DNA from: Betaproteobacteria bacterium Ga0077523
GTDB taxonomy: Bacteria > Pseudomonadota > Gammaproteobacteria > Burkholderiales > Ga0077523
DNA length: 64,000 nt
Reading direction: 5' to 3'
Assembly: GCA_001464695.1 (NCBI GenBank)
Contig: LNDQ01000093.1
Location: 1-64,000 of the forward strand
Part shown: positions 16,211 through 23,403 of the stretch, piece by piece
Layout: every line of letters starts with the position of its first letter
Numbering within the stretch: the first letter of the stretch is position 1
The notes under the pieces: generated by a model
The model's input: the letters and a program-made list of their open reading frames with translations, nothing else
The model's database searches: none
Told to the model about the DNA's origin: nothing
Program-made: the position numbers and the translations under genes

Positions 16211-17577
16211 GCGTTGCCTGCCGCCATTTCTTCGGCCACGGACGGCGGCAGTTTCTCGCCGGCCGCCTCCTTGATGGCGAGTTGCGTCACCACGACCATG
16301 AACGAGACGATCAGCAACCCGTACACCACCGCATAGGCCGCGAGGGTCAGGCCGATGGCAGCCGCGGGAACCTTCGACGCCGCATCGGCCGTGGTGAGCA
16401 GGCCCTGGATCACATAGGGTTGGCGGCCCACCTCGGTCACGATCCAGCCGGCCAGGGTCGCGACCCACCCCGAGAACGTCATGGCTGCGTAGGCGCGCAA
16501 CTGCCAGAGCGGCCACTCGCGCTTGCGGACGAGGTGCCACACGCCGAGCCACGCGAGCCCGAGCATCAGCACGCCGATGCCGACCATGAGGCGGAACCCG
16601 AAGAACAGCGGCAGGACCGGCGGGTGCTTGCCGTCGAACGCCGAGAGGCCCACCAGCTCGGCCTCGGCGTCGTGCCGCAGGATCAGGCTCGCACCCTTCG
16701 GCACGCCGATCGCAAAATCGTTGCGTTGCTCTGCTTTGTTGGGCAAAGCGAAGAGCAGCAATGGTGCGCCGCGTTCGGTGTGCCAGATGCCTTCGATGGC
16801 TGCGATCTTCGCGGGCTGATGCTCGAGGGTGTTGAGGCCGTGCATGTCGCCCACGAAGATCTGCACCGGCGTCAGTACCGCGGCCACGATGACCATGGTC
16901 TTCAGCAGCCGCCGTGCGGGTTCCCAGGTCCGGTTGCGCAGCAGCTGGAACGCCGAGATGCCGATCACGACGAACGACGTGGTGAGCGCCGAAGCGATAA
17001 GCATGTGCGTGAGCCGGTAGGGAAAGCTCGGATTGAAGATGATCGCGATCCAGTCCTTCGCGTGGAACTGGCCGTCGATGATCTCGTAGCCCTGCGGCGT
17101 GTGCATCCACGAGTTGAGCGCGAGGATCCAGAAGGCCGAAAGCGTGGTGCCGAACGCCACCAGGAACGACGACAGCGTGTGCAGCCAGGGGGCCACCCGG
17201 TCCTTGCCGAACAGCATGACACCGAGGAAGGTGGCTTCGAGGAAGAACGCGGTGAGCACTTCATAGCCGAGCAGGGGGCCAGCGATGTTGCCGGCCGTCT
17301 GCATGAAGCCCGGCCAGTTGGTGCCGAACTGGAAGCTCATGGTGATGCCGGAGACCACGCCGAGCGCGAACGTCAGCGCGAAGATCTTCACCCACAGGCG
17401 GTAGGCGTGTGGTACCCACGCTTCGCCGCGTGACCAGCGCAGTCGCAGGTAGAAGAGCACCCATCCCAGTCCGATCGAGATCGTCGGGAACAGGATGTGG
17501 AAACCGATGTTGAGTCCGAACTGGACGCGCGCGAGGAGAAGAGGGTCGGCGAGCAACGAATGCTCCGGGTGGCTCAA
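16207..17577 (-). CDS. cydA: Cytochrome bd-type quinol oxidase subunit I (cyanide-insensitive, short Q-loop type)
   Basis: This 456-residue protein is shorter than E. coli CydA (522) because the periplasmic Q-loop is short, as in CioA. Heme ligand regions are present: NIGFHILFP (His), PYRLTHMLIAS (His) and FGFRLMVGIG (Met). WIVTEVGRQPYVIQG is the GRQP signature. It reduces O2 to water with quinol without pumping protons. The only start is a TTG at 17577, with an in-frame stop seven codons upstream and no good Shine-Dalgarno. An equally valid name is cioA. Confidence 0.94.
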   Translation of the reverse strand: MSHPEHSLLADPLLLARVQFGLNIGFHILFPTISIGLGWVLFYLRLRWSRGEAWVPHAYRLWVKIFALTFALGVVSGITMSFQFGTNWPGFMQTAGNIAGPLLGYEVLTAFFLEATFLGVMLFGKDRVAPWLHTLSSFLVAFGTTLSAFWILALNSWMHTPQGYEIIDGQFHAKDWIAIIFNPSFPYRLTHMLIASALTTSFVVIGISAFQLLRNRTWEPARRLLKTMVIVAAVLTPVQIFVGDMHGLNTLEHQPAKIAAIEGIWHTERGAPLLLFALPNKAEQRNDFAIGVPKGASLILRHDAEAELVGLSAFDGKHPPVLPLFFGFRLMVGIGVLMLGLAWLGVWHLVRKREWPLWQLRAYAAMTFSGWVATLAGWIVTEVGRQPYVIQGLLTTADAASKVPAAAIGLTLAAYAVVYGLLIVSFMVVVTQLAIKEAAGEKLPPSVAEEMAAGNA

Positions 17578-17646
17578 GCGGACTGCACGGCAAGACTAAC
17601 AGGTTGCGGGGGGCCCTCGCGTGACCCCGGTCACCAACCCGGTCGT

Positions 17647-17976
17647 TCAGGGCTTCTGGTCGTCGCCTCGTCCGCTGTCGCCCTGCGGAGCCTTCCCCTG
17701 GGCCTTCGGCTTGAAGTTGTTGGTCTTCACGTCGGAGGAAACCTTGTGACCGATCTCCTTGACGGCCTTGGTCGTCCCTTGCCCCACCTGCTTGCCAGCC
17801 TTGGCGAACTCGTGCCCGACCTGCTTGCCGGCGCTGCCGATGTCATTGCCCATCCGCTTCATGGTGGACTTGAAGGACGAGTTGCCGTTGCTTCCCTCGG
17901 CGGTGGCGGGAGCGTCTTCCGCGTGGACCACCAGGGTTGCCAGGGCGAAGAGCGTGAAGAGCAGGAATCGAGGCAT
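17647..17976 (-). CDS. Small exported Lys/Gly-rich protein, unknown function
   Basis: This 109-residue protein has a signal peptide (PRFLLFTLFALATLVVHA). The mature region holds an approximate repeat (SAGKQVGHEFAKAGKQVGQG) and a charged hydrophilic tail. It is probably periplasmic and amphipathic or disordered. It follows and is co-directional with the DUF1161 gene. Confidence 0.6.
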   Translation of the reverse strand: MPRFLLFTLFALATLVVHAEDAPATAEGSNGNSSFKSTMKRMGNDIGSAGKQVGHEFAKAGKQVGQGTTKAVKEIGHKVSSDVKTNNFKPKAQGKAPQGDSGRGDDQKP

Positions 17977-18023
17977 GGTGCGGTCGGAGGGTTTGCCTCA
18001 ACGTGAGACCAGGGACGTCGAGT

Positions 18024-18317
18024 TTACGTTCGCGGATGCCCCCACCCTGACCCTCCCCCGGCAAAGCCGGGGGAGGGGATGTACACCCCTTCCCCCCGCT
18101 TGTACACGATCTTCTTCGTGCCGCCATCGCAGCCGCCGACTACCTTTCCGTCCACGGCAGCGTCGTTCTCGACGACTTCCAGCGTGTAGGCGGCCACGCC
18201 CTTGTCCTTCAGCTTGGCTTCGATCTCGGCTTTCAGTTCATCGCACGACTTGCGGGCGAACGCGGGGGCGGCGATCAGCGATGCGGCGACGGCGATGACG
18301 ATGAGGTGCGGCTTCAT
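18024..18317 (-). CDS. DUF1161-family exported protein whose C-terminus runs into a hairpin repeat
   Basis: This 97-residue protein has a signal peptide (KPHLIVIAVAASLIAAPAFA). The DUF1161 pattern follows: KSCDELKAEIEAKLKDKGV, YTLEVVENDA, KVVGGCDGGTKKIVYKRG. Family members usually end near that last motif. Here the frame stays open for about 20 more residues (GEGVYIPSPGFAGGG onward) that are encoded by the GC-rich hairpin element at 18051-18077 and its flanks. The extension is therefore acquired or read-through sequence. Function of the family is unknown. Confidence 0.78.
   Translation of the reverse strand: MKPHLIVIAVAASLIAAPAFARKSCDELKAEIEAKLKDKGVAAYTLEVVENDAAVDGKVVGGCDGGTKKIVYKRGEGVYIPSPGFAGGGSGWGHPRT
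18051..18077. repeat. Dispersed GC-rich hairpin element, copy 1 (inside DUF1161 3' end)
   Basis: Twelve-base arms CCCTCCCCCGGC and GCCGGGGGAGGG enclose an AAA loop. They are flanked by CCCCCACCCTGA on the left and TGTACACCCCTTCC on the right, the same flanks seen at other copies. Confidence 0.8.
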
Positions 18318-18347
18318 GGGCTTGCCTTTCCTTGGATGGTCAGGACT

Positions 18348-20333
18348 TCAGTTGCCGGAAAACACCGGGCGACTCCACAGATCCTTGACCGCCACCAGCT
18401 CGGCCAGGCTTTCCTGGGCACGCTGGAACGGTTGGCCTACGCCGACACCGAGGAGGCCGTCCAGGCACGGCTGCAAAGGCGAGAGTTGCAGCGGCAGCCG
18501 GGACGCCTCGCGCAGCGAGGCGACCGCCACGTTGCCGGCCAGCGCACTCTCCGCCAGCGTCGCATCGTGGGTGAGCATCGCCAGCAGAATGAGGCCGAGG
18601 GCGCGCAGGTCGGCGCGCACGCCGGCCGCCAGTTGCTCCTCGGGGCTCTGCTCCGCCTCGTCGGGCTCGCTGAGCAGCGCATACACGCGCGCGCTCGCGT
18701 TGAAGTCGGTCAGCACGATGACGCGCTCGTCGCGCAACAGGAAATGTTCGGCGCGCAGCGCGCCGTGGTACAGGCCGAGGTCGTGGATCGAATCGAGCGC
18801 GAGGCACATCTGCACCAGCTGGTTCAATGCGACCCCGATCGACATCTTCTTGCGGATCATGTCGGCGAGCGATGAACCGGACAGCCATTCGGTGGCCACG
18901 AACACGATGTCATTGGTGCGCCCGATCTCGTAGATCGACACCACGTTGCGCTGGCCGATGTTCTCGATGCGCCGGTAGATGTCGAGATACCCTTCGACGA
19001 ACTCGGGCGAGACCTGGGCGAGCTGCACCGTCTTCACCGCCTCTTCGCGATCGGACGGCACGTGCAAGGTCATGTACGTGGTGACTTGTTCGCCCTGACC
19101 CAGGCGGCGTGCGATGCGCCGATCGGGCAGTTTCGGCATGATGCGATCGACGATGCTCGCCGCGTTGATGACCACTGTCTGATCCGCCGTGTACGGATCC
19201 ACGTCGCCCGCGAGCCGCGCCATCACGGTATTGGCGAGCATCGCTTCGCGCACTTCGGCCATGACCGGCAGTTCGCCGGGCAGGGCGGAAGCAGGATTGA
19301 AACCGGCCGCCTCGACGATCGGGATGGTCACATCGTGGTCGGTGTCCGTCAGCGTTGCGCGTCGACGGAATTCGAAACGAGATTCTGCGAGCAGTGCTGA
19401 CGTTTCCGAGACCGCCACGCTCCAGCCCAGACCCTTGGCACGGCCGTTCAGGCGGTTCGCGACGTCCACGGTCTGTCCGGCGATGCTCGGAGTCAGCTGA
19501 CCGCCCATGGACAGACGTGCGACCACCACGTCGCCGCTGTGCACGCCGCAGCCGACCGAAAGATTCGGCGTCGAAGCTTCCGACAGGGTCGTTTCGGCCC
19601 AGCGCTTCACCCGTCGCGTCGCGAGTACCACCAGCAATGCGGCCTCGATCGCGTGTGAAGCGTGACTGCGCTCTTCATGCGGACTGTTCTCGAACAGCGC
19701 GAGCAATCCAGTCGCGTCCATCCGGACCACCCAGCCGCCCTGCGTCGTGATCGCATCGCGCGCCTCGTTGAGGAAGCGTTGCAGCAGCGCATCGAGGCTG
19801 CGCCCGCGCAGCGACCGCGCGAGCGACACGAGATTGCGCAGCACTACCACAAGCACGCTCGCGGACTTGGTCTCCATCAGCACTGCCGACGAACCGGGTG
19901 GCGGCGACCAGCTGTCGGTGGTGAGCGCGTTACGGAAGTTCGCGCGCTCGGTGCCGCCGAGGCTGCGCAGGCCGAGCCGTGTCTCCACCGCCTCGATCAG
20001 CGCCGGGCGGCCGAAGGGCTTCACCAGAATGCCGTCGGCATCGATGGCGCCGGCCTGCGCGAGCGCGGCCTGATCGCCTTCCGGCACGAGGAACAGGATC
20101 GGCGTGGCTGCCGTGCGCTGGTTCGAGCGGATCGCTGCTGTCAGCGCCCAGGCGCTGCCGGCGTCGAGGCTGGTGGACAGCAGTGCCAGATCGGGCGCCT
20201 GATCGCCGCGGAGGACCTCGAAGGCCTGACGCGAGTCCTGCAGCGCTTTCACGGTGTGTCCCTGGGTTCCCAGGTGCATCCGGCACCACTCGCGCAGTTG
20301 CGCGTCGGCGTCGACGAGGAGGATATTTGCCAT
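18348..20333 (-). CDS. Pseudo-receiver / pseudo-adenylyl-cyclase / pseudokinase fusion
   Basis: This 661-residue cytosolic protein has three recognisable folds, each missing key residues. The receiver (1-~120) keeps ILLVDADA and the Lys of ILVKPFG, but the phosphoacceptor Asp is Ser53 (LALLSTSLDAG). A class III cyclase-like domain (~150-325) has VLVVVLRNLVSL and VVRMDATGLLALF where the two metal Asps should be. GCGVHSGDVVV and GQTVDVANRLN keep the fold signature. A Hanks kinase-like domain (~400-600) keeps the Lys of EAVKTV, but HRD is HGA (LYHGALRAEHF), the catalytic-loop Asn is His, and DFG is DFN. A scaffold or sensor role by binding alone is inferred. Confidence 0.85.
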   Translation of the reverse strand: MANILLVDADAQLREWCRMHLGTQGHTVKALQDSRQAFEVLRGDQAPDLALLSTSLDAGSAWALTAAIRSNQRTAATPILFLVPEGDQAALAQAGAIDADGILVKPFGRPALIEAVETRLGLRSLGGTERANFRNALTTDSWSPPPGSSAVLMETKSASVLVVVLRNLVSLARSLRGRSLDALLQRFLNEARDAITTQGGWVVRMDATGLLALFENSPHEERSHASHAIEAALLVVLATRRVKRWAETTLSEASTPNLSVGCGVHSGDVVVARLSMGGQLTPSIAGQTVDVANRLNGRAKGLGWSVAVSETSALLAESRFEFRRRATLTDTDHDVTIPIVEAAGFNPASALPGELPVMAEVREAMLANTVMARLAGDVDPYTADQTVVINAASIVDRIMPKLPDRRIARRLGQGEQVTTYMTLHVPSDREEAVKTVQLAQVSPEFVEGYLDIYRRIENIGQRNVVSIYEIGRTNDIVFVATEWLSGSSLADMIRKKMSIGVALNQLVQMCLALDSIHDLGLYHGALRAEHFLLRDERVIVLTDFNASARVYALLSEPDEAEQSPEEQLAAGVRADLRALGLILLAMLTHDATLAESALAGNVAVASLREASRLPLQLSPLQPCLDGLLGVGVGQPFQRAQESLAELVAVKDLWSRPVFSGN

Positions 20334-20482
20334 GAAAGCGAGGGGTTACCCCGGAAGGACTCCCGCTAACCTAGCGGGCTGGTGCCCGGAACGCAACCCT
20401 GGCCCGGACGTGGGCGGCGGGATGGCGCCGGGTGCGAGACGGGCTCCGCACTGCAACATGAGACCGGGATGGGAGGGCGCAA

Positions 20483-20914
20483 ATGCGGTTCTGGGTGGGA
20501 AAAGCGTGGTTGATCGGGTGCGTGGTGCTGGCAAGCCTTGCCGTCACTCCAGTCCGCGCGGCGCAAGGCGACGCCGGGGAGATCCGAGCGGTCATCGAAG
20601 CGCAACTCGCGGCCTTCGCGGCAGACGATGCCGTCAAGGCGTTTTCCTTCGCTTCACCGACCATACAACGCATGTTCGGCACGCCCGAGGATTTCTTGAT
20701 GATGGTGAGGACCGCCTACCCCGTCGTTTACCGGCCGAGTTCGGTGCTGTTTCATCCGCTGCAAGTGGTCGACGGCGAACCGATCCAGGTGGTCCAGATG
20801 TCCGACGCTACCGGCCATGTCTGGCTTGCCGTCTACAAGATGCAACGGCAGCCCGACACTCAGTGGCGCATCGACGGGTGCGTATTGCGGCAGGCTGACA
20901 GCCGCAGCGCCTGA
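20483..20914 (+). CDS. DUF4864-type exported protein
   Basis: This 143-residue protein has a signal peptide (WLIGCVVLASLAVTPVRA). The DUF4864-like pattern follows: IRAVIEAQLAAFAADDAVKAFSFASPTIQRMFG, FLMMVRTAYPVVYRP and WRIDGCVLRQ. The fold is NTF2-like in related families and the function is unknown. It is divergent from the pseudo-enzyme gene. Confidence 0.78.
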   Translation: MRFWVGKAWLIGCVVLASLAVTPVRAAQGDAGEIRAVIEAQLAAFAADDAVKAFSFASPTIQRMFGTPEDFLMMVRTAYPVVYRPSSVLFHPLQVVDGEPIQVVQMSDATGHVWLAVYKMQRQPDTQWRIDGCVLRQADSRSA

Positions 20915-20991
20915 GGATCGGCGTATTCTCGAGCCCGCGGCAAGCCTCAAGGCCGGATGCCCCACCAACTCGAGCGCGGGAGGTCGTAGTC

Positions 20992-21369
20992 ATGTTGAAC
21001 GGCGCCACCGTCACCACCATGCTGCCTACGGTCGATCTCGCCCGCGCGCGCGATTTCTACGAGAACAAGCTTGGACTCGCGCCGGTAGGCGCACAGCCGG
21101 ACGGCAAGTTTCTCTACCGCTGTGGCGGCACCATCCTGGCACTGTTCCCGCGGGGCACGCCGACCAGGGCGGACCACACGGCGGTGAGCTTCGAGGTGCC
21201 CGACATCCTGGCGGAGATCCGGGCGCTCGAGGGCCGAGGGGTGATCTTCAACGACTACGACCTGCCGGGCCTCAAGACCGTCGAGCACGTGTGTGTGCTC
21301 GGGGCAGAGAAGGCAGCCTGGTTCAACGATTCCGAGGGCAACATCCTCTGCCTGCACGAGCGGTTGTGA
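20992..21369 (+). CDS. VOC-superfamily (glyoxalase/bleomycin-resistance-like) protein
   Basis: This 125-residue single-module VOC protein has MLPTVDLARARDFYENKLGLAPV at the start, a central DHTAVSFEVPDILAEIRAL and the closing WFNDSEGNILCLHERL strand with the terminal Glu. GGGAGG precedes the ATG. VOC proteins bind a metal and act as lyases, isomerases or resistance proteins. The substrate is unknown. Confidence 0.87.
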   Translation: MLNGATVTTMLPTVDLARARDFYENKLGLAPVGAQPDGKFLYRCGGTILALFPRGTPTRADHTAVSFEVPDILAEIRALEGRGVIFNDYDLPGLKTVEHVCVLGAEKAAWFNDSEGNILCLHERL

Positions 21370-21497
21370 GATCGAGCAGCGCAGGCGGCCGCCAGCGCCC
21401 GGCGCGGTGCAAAGGGGCGACCGGCGCCATGGAGTTTCTCGCCGCCTAGCAGAGGAAGCCGCTTGAGTCCGGCCGGGCGCTGCCGATAAAGCCCTTC

Positions 21498-21983
21498 ATG
21501 CAGGCATCCGACGGCCGCCGCAGCGGCTTTACCCTGATCGAGCTGATGGTGTCGCTGGCCATCGTCGTATTCCTCGCGGCCCTGGTGACGCCGATGATCG
21601 TCACCGCCATCAAGCGCGAGAAGGAGCAGGATCTGCGTACGGCGCTACGCCAGATCCGCCAGGCCATCGACGACTACAAGCAGGCCGGCGACGAGGGCCG
21701 CGTGCCGCGGCTGCCGGGCCAGAGCGGCTATCCGAAATCCCTCGCGGTACTGGTGACCGGCGTCCCTGACGCACTCGACAGCCAGGGGCGGCGCATCTAC
21801 TTCCTGCGCCGCGTGCCGCGCGACCCCTTCTTCGCCGACGAGCGAGTGGCATCGGAGGACACCTGGGGCAAGCGCAGCTACGCCTCGGCGCCCGACAAGC
21901 CCGAGGCCGGCGCAGATATCTACGACGTCTACCCACTCACGGACGGCACCGGTCTCAACGGTGTCCCATATCGACAATGGTGA
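21498..21983 (+). CDS. GspG-like type II pseudopilin
   Basis: This 161-residue protein has the class III signal RRSGFTLIELMVSLAIVVFLAALV, with Gly-Phe cleavage and Glu+5, for prepilin peptidase. The ExTDLRxALRQIRQAIDDYK-like helix, RLPGQSGYPKSLAVLV and RRVPRDPFF pattern match the major pseudopilin GspG. It overlaps the next gene by 7 bp. The rest of a type II secretion or pilus locus is not adjacent, so its partner machine is unknown. Confidence 0.85.
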   Translation: MQASDGRRSGFTLIELMVSLAIVVFLAALVTPMIVTAIKREKEQDLRTALRQIRQAIDDYKQAGDEGRVPRLPGQSGYPKSLAVLVTGVPDALDSQGRRIYFLRRVPRDPFFADERVASEDTWGKRSYASAPDKPEAGADIYDVYPLTDGTGLNGVPYRQW

Positions 21984-22498
21984 AACCCCGTTCCAGGCAG
22001 TCCGGTGCGGTGCTGATCGGCATCGTGTTTCTTGCCTTCGTCGTGTCGATCACGCTGGCCGCACTCGCGCGGCTATGGGAAGCGGATTCGCAACGCGACA
22101 AGGAGCGCGAACTGCGCTGGGCCGGTCGCCAGTTGGGCAAGGCGCTGGGCAGCTACGCGCTCTTCACCCCGGAGGGCCAGTCGCCGCTGCCGCAATCCCT
22201 CGACGAACTGCTGCTCGACAATCGCGTCGAACCGCCGCTGCGTCACCTGCGCAGAATTCCGCTCGACCCGATGACCGGCAAGACCGAATGGGGTACGGTT
22301 CGCACTGGCGGCGGCGCCATCACTGCGGTGCATTCCACTTCGCACGCACGACCGATGGAAGCCGACGGCCTGTGGCCGGAAGACCGAGCCCTCGCCAGCG
22401 CGAAGGAATATTCGCATTGGTTGTTCGGGCCGATCAGCATGCAGCGGTCGCTGCCGATTCCTGCGGGCGAGCCGGCACAGCCGGAGACGGCGAACTAG
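21977..22498 (+). CDS. Second pseudopilin-like protein
   Basis: This 173-residue protein starts within the end of the first pseudopilin gene. Its N-terminus (RSRQSGAVLIGIVFLAFVVSITLAALARLWE) is a prepilin-like Gly followed by a hydrophobic helix but lacks the Glu+5. QLGKALGSYALFTPEGQSPLPQSLDELLLDN and RHLRRIPLDPMTGKTEWG repeat the GspG-like layout of its neighbour. It is probably a minor pseudopilin from the same fibre. Confidence 0.78.
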   Translation: MVKPRSRQSGAVLIGIVFLAFVVSITLAALARLWEADSQRDKERELRWAGRQLGKALGSYALFTPEGQSPLPQSLDELLLDNRVEPPLRHLRRIPLDPMTGKTEWGTVRTGGGAITAVHSTSHARPMEADGLWPEDRALASAKEYSHWLFGPISMQRSLPIPAGEPAQPETAN

Positions 22499-22516
22499 GG
22501 TTCGCCCCCATCCCTG

Positions 22517-22543
22517 CCTTCCCCCACCTCCGGTGGGGGAAGG
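22517..22543. repeat. Dispersed GC-rich hairpin element, copy 2
   Basis: Arms CCTTCCCCCACC and GGTGGGGGAAGG enclose a TCC loop. It is preceded by GCCCCCATCCCTG and followed by GGTGCAAAGCTCCCTCCC. It lies between convergent genes. Confidence 0.8.
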
Positions 22544-22569
22544 GGTGCAAAGCTCCCTCCCTCGGCTTG

Positions 22570-23307
22570 CTAGTTCGCGAACTGCCTCAGATACCGCGCT
22601 GTGATCTTCTTGACCGTCCCGTCCTTGCGCATGGCCTTCAGTGCATCATCCAACAGGGTGATCTGCGTACGCGGCGTAGCGGGACTGCAGGCGAGGTACA
22701 ACGGCACCTCCTGCGCGAGGTAGACCGTCTTCAGTTTCGGTCCGCCGCTTTCGCGCGAGATCTTGCGGGCCGTGTACGCGTTGGTGATCCACAGGTCGAT
22801 GTGATCCGGGTCGTCCTTCGCCAGCTTGAGGCGCGGCGGATTCTGCGCGTCGTCGGTGACCGACTTGATGTTGGTCAGTGCGTATTGTGCGAGGTACTCG
22901 AGTTTCGCGTCGTTCGTGACCCCGCCGATGGAGTACTTGCGCAGGTCCTCGATGCGCCGCGTCTCCAGGGGAAAGTCGGTCTTGCCGAACATGCCCCAGC
23001 GATTGATGGCGAGCGGACCGATCCAGTGAAACAGCTTCTCGCGGCTTTCGATGCGGGCCGTGGAGTAGAGGCAGGTCTCGCGGTCCTTCTGCGCGCGCTC
23101 GTAGCCATCCTTCCACGCGACCAGTTCGAACGTGACCGTGAGCCCGGCGCGCTTCGTCATCTCGGTGAGGAGCGCGGTAGCGAGCCCTTCGATCTTGCCG
23201 TTCTCTTCGTAGTTGAACGGCGGATTCGTCTCGGTCAGCAGGACCAGCGCGTGGGCCGGCGCAGCAAGCAGGGCCGCGACCAGCGGCACGATCCATCTGA
23301 TTGTCAT
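22570..23307 (-). CDS. Periplasmic amino-acid-type substrate-binding protein (SBP_bac_3)
   Basis: This 245-residue protein has a signal peptide (TIRWIVPLVAALLAAPAHA). The family 3 fold follows: TETNPPFNYEENGKIEGLATALLTEM, a C-terminal LDDALKAMRKDGTVKKI helix and the usual length. No permease or ATPase is next to it, and it lies 96 bp after the molybdenum hydroxylase gene on the same strand. PhnD-like or enzyme-associated roles are possible. The ligand is unknown. Confidence 0.83.
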   Translation of the reverse strand: MTIRWIVPLVAALLAAPAHALVLLTETNPPFNYEENGKIEGLATALLTEMTKRAGLTVTFELVAWKDGYERAQKDRETCLYSTARIESREKLFHWIGPLAINRWGMFGKTDFPLETRRIEDLRKYSIGGVTNDAKLEYLAQYALTNIKSVTDDAQNPPRLKLAKDDPDHIDLWITNAYTARKISRESGGPKLKTVYLAQEVPLYLACSPATPRTQITLLDDALKAMRKDGTVKKITARYLRQFAN

Positions 23308-23403
23308 GGGCTACACCCCCGCGGGACTTCGATGCCGCGGATGCTAGCCTGCGGGGGCCCCGTGTGGCTACGGGGTCCCCGCACGAGAAGCGTTGCCGCC
23401 CGG

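Noticed and set aside
15212..17110. A 632-codon frame that would extend cydB upstream through cydA
   Set aside because: The true cydB start is the ATG at 16210, overlapping the cydA stop. The added part is cydA read in the wrong frame.
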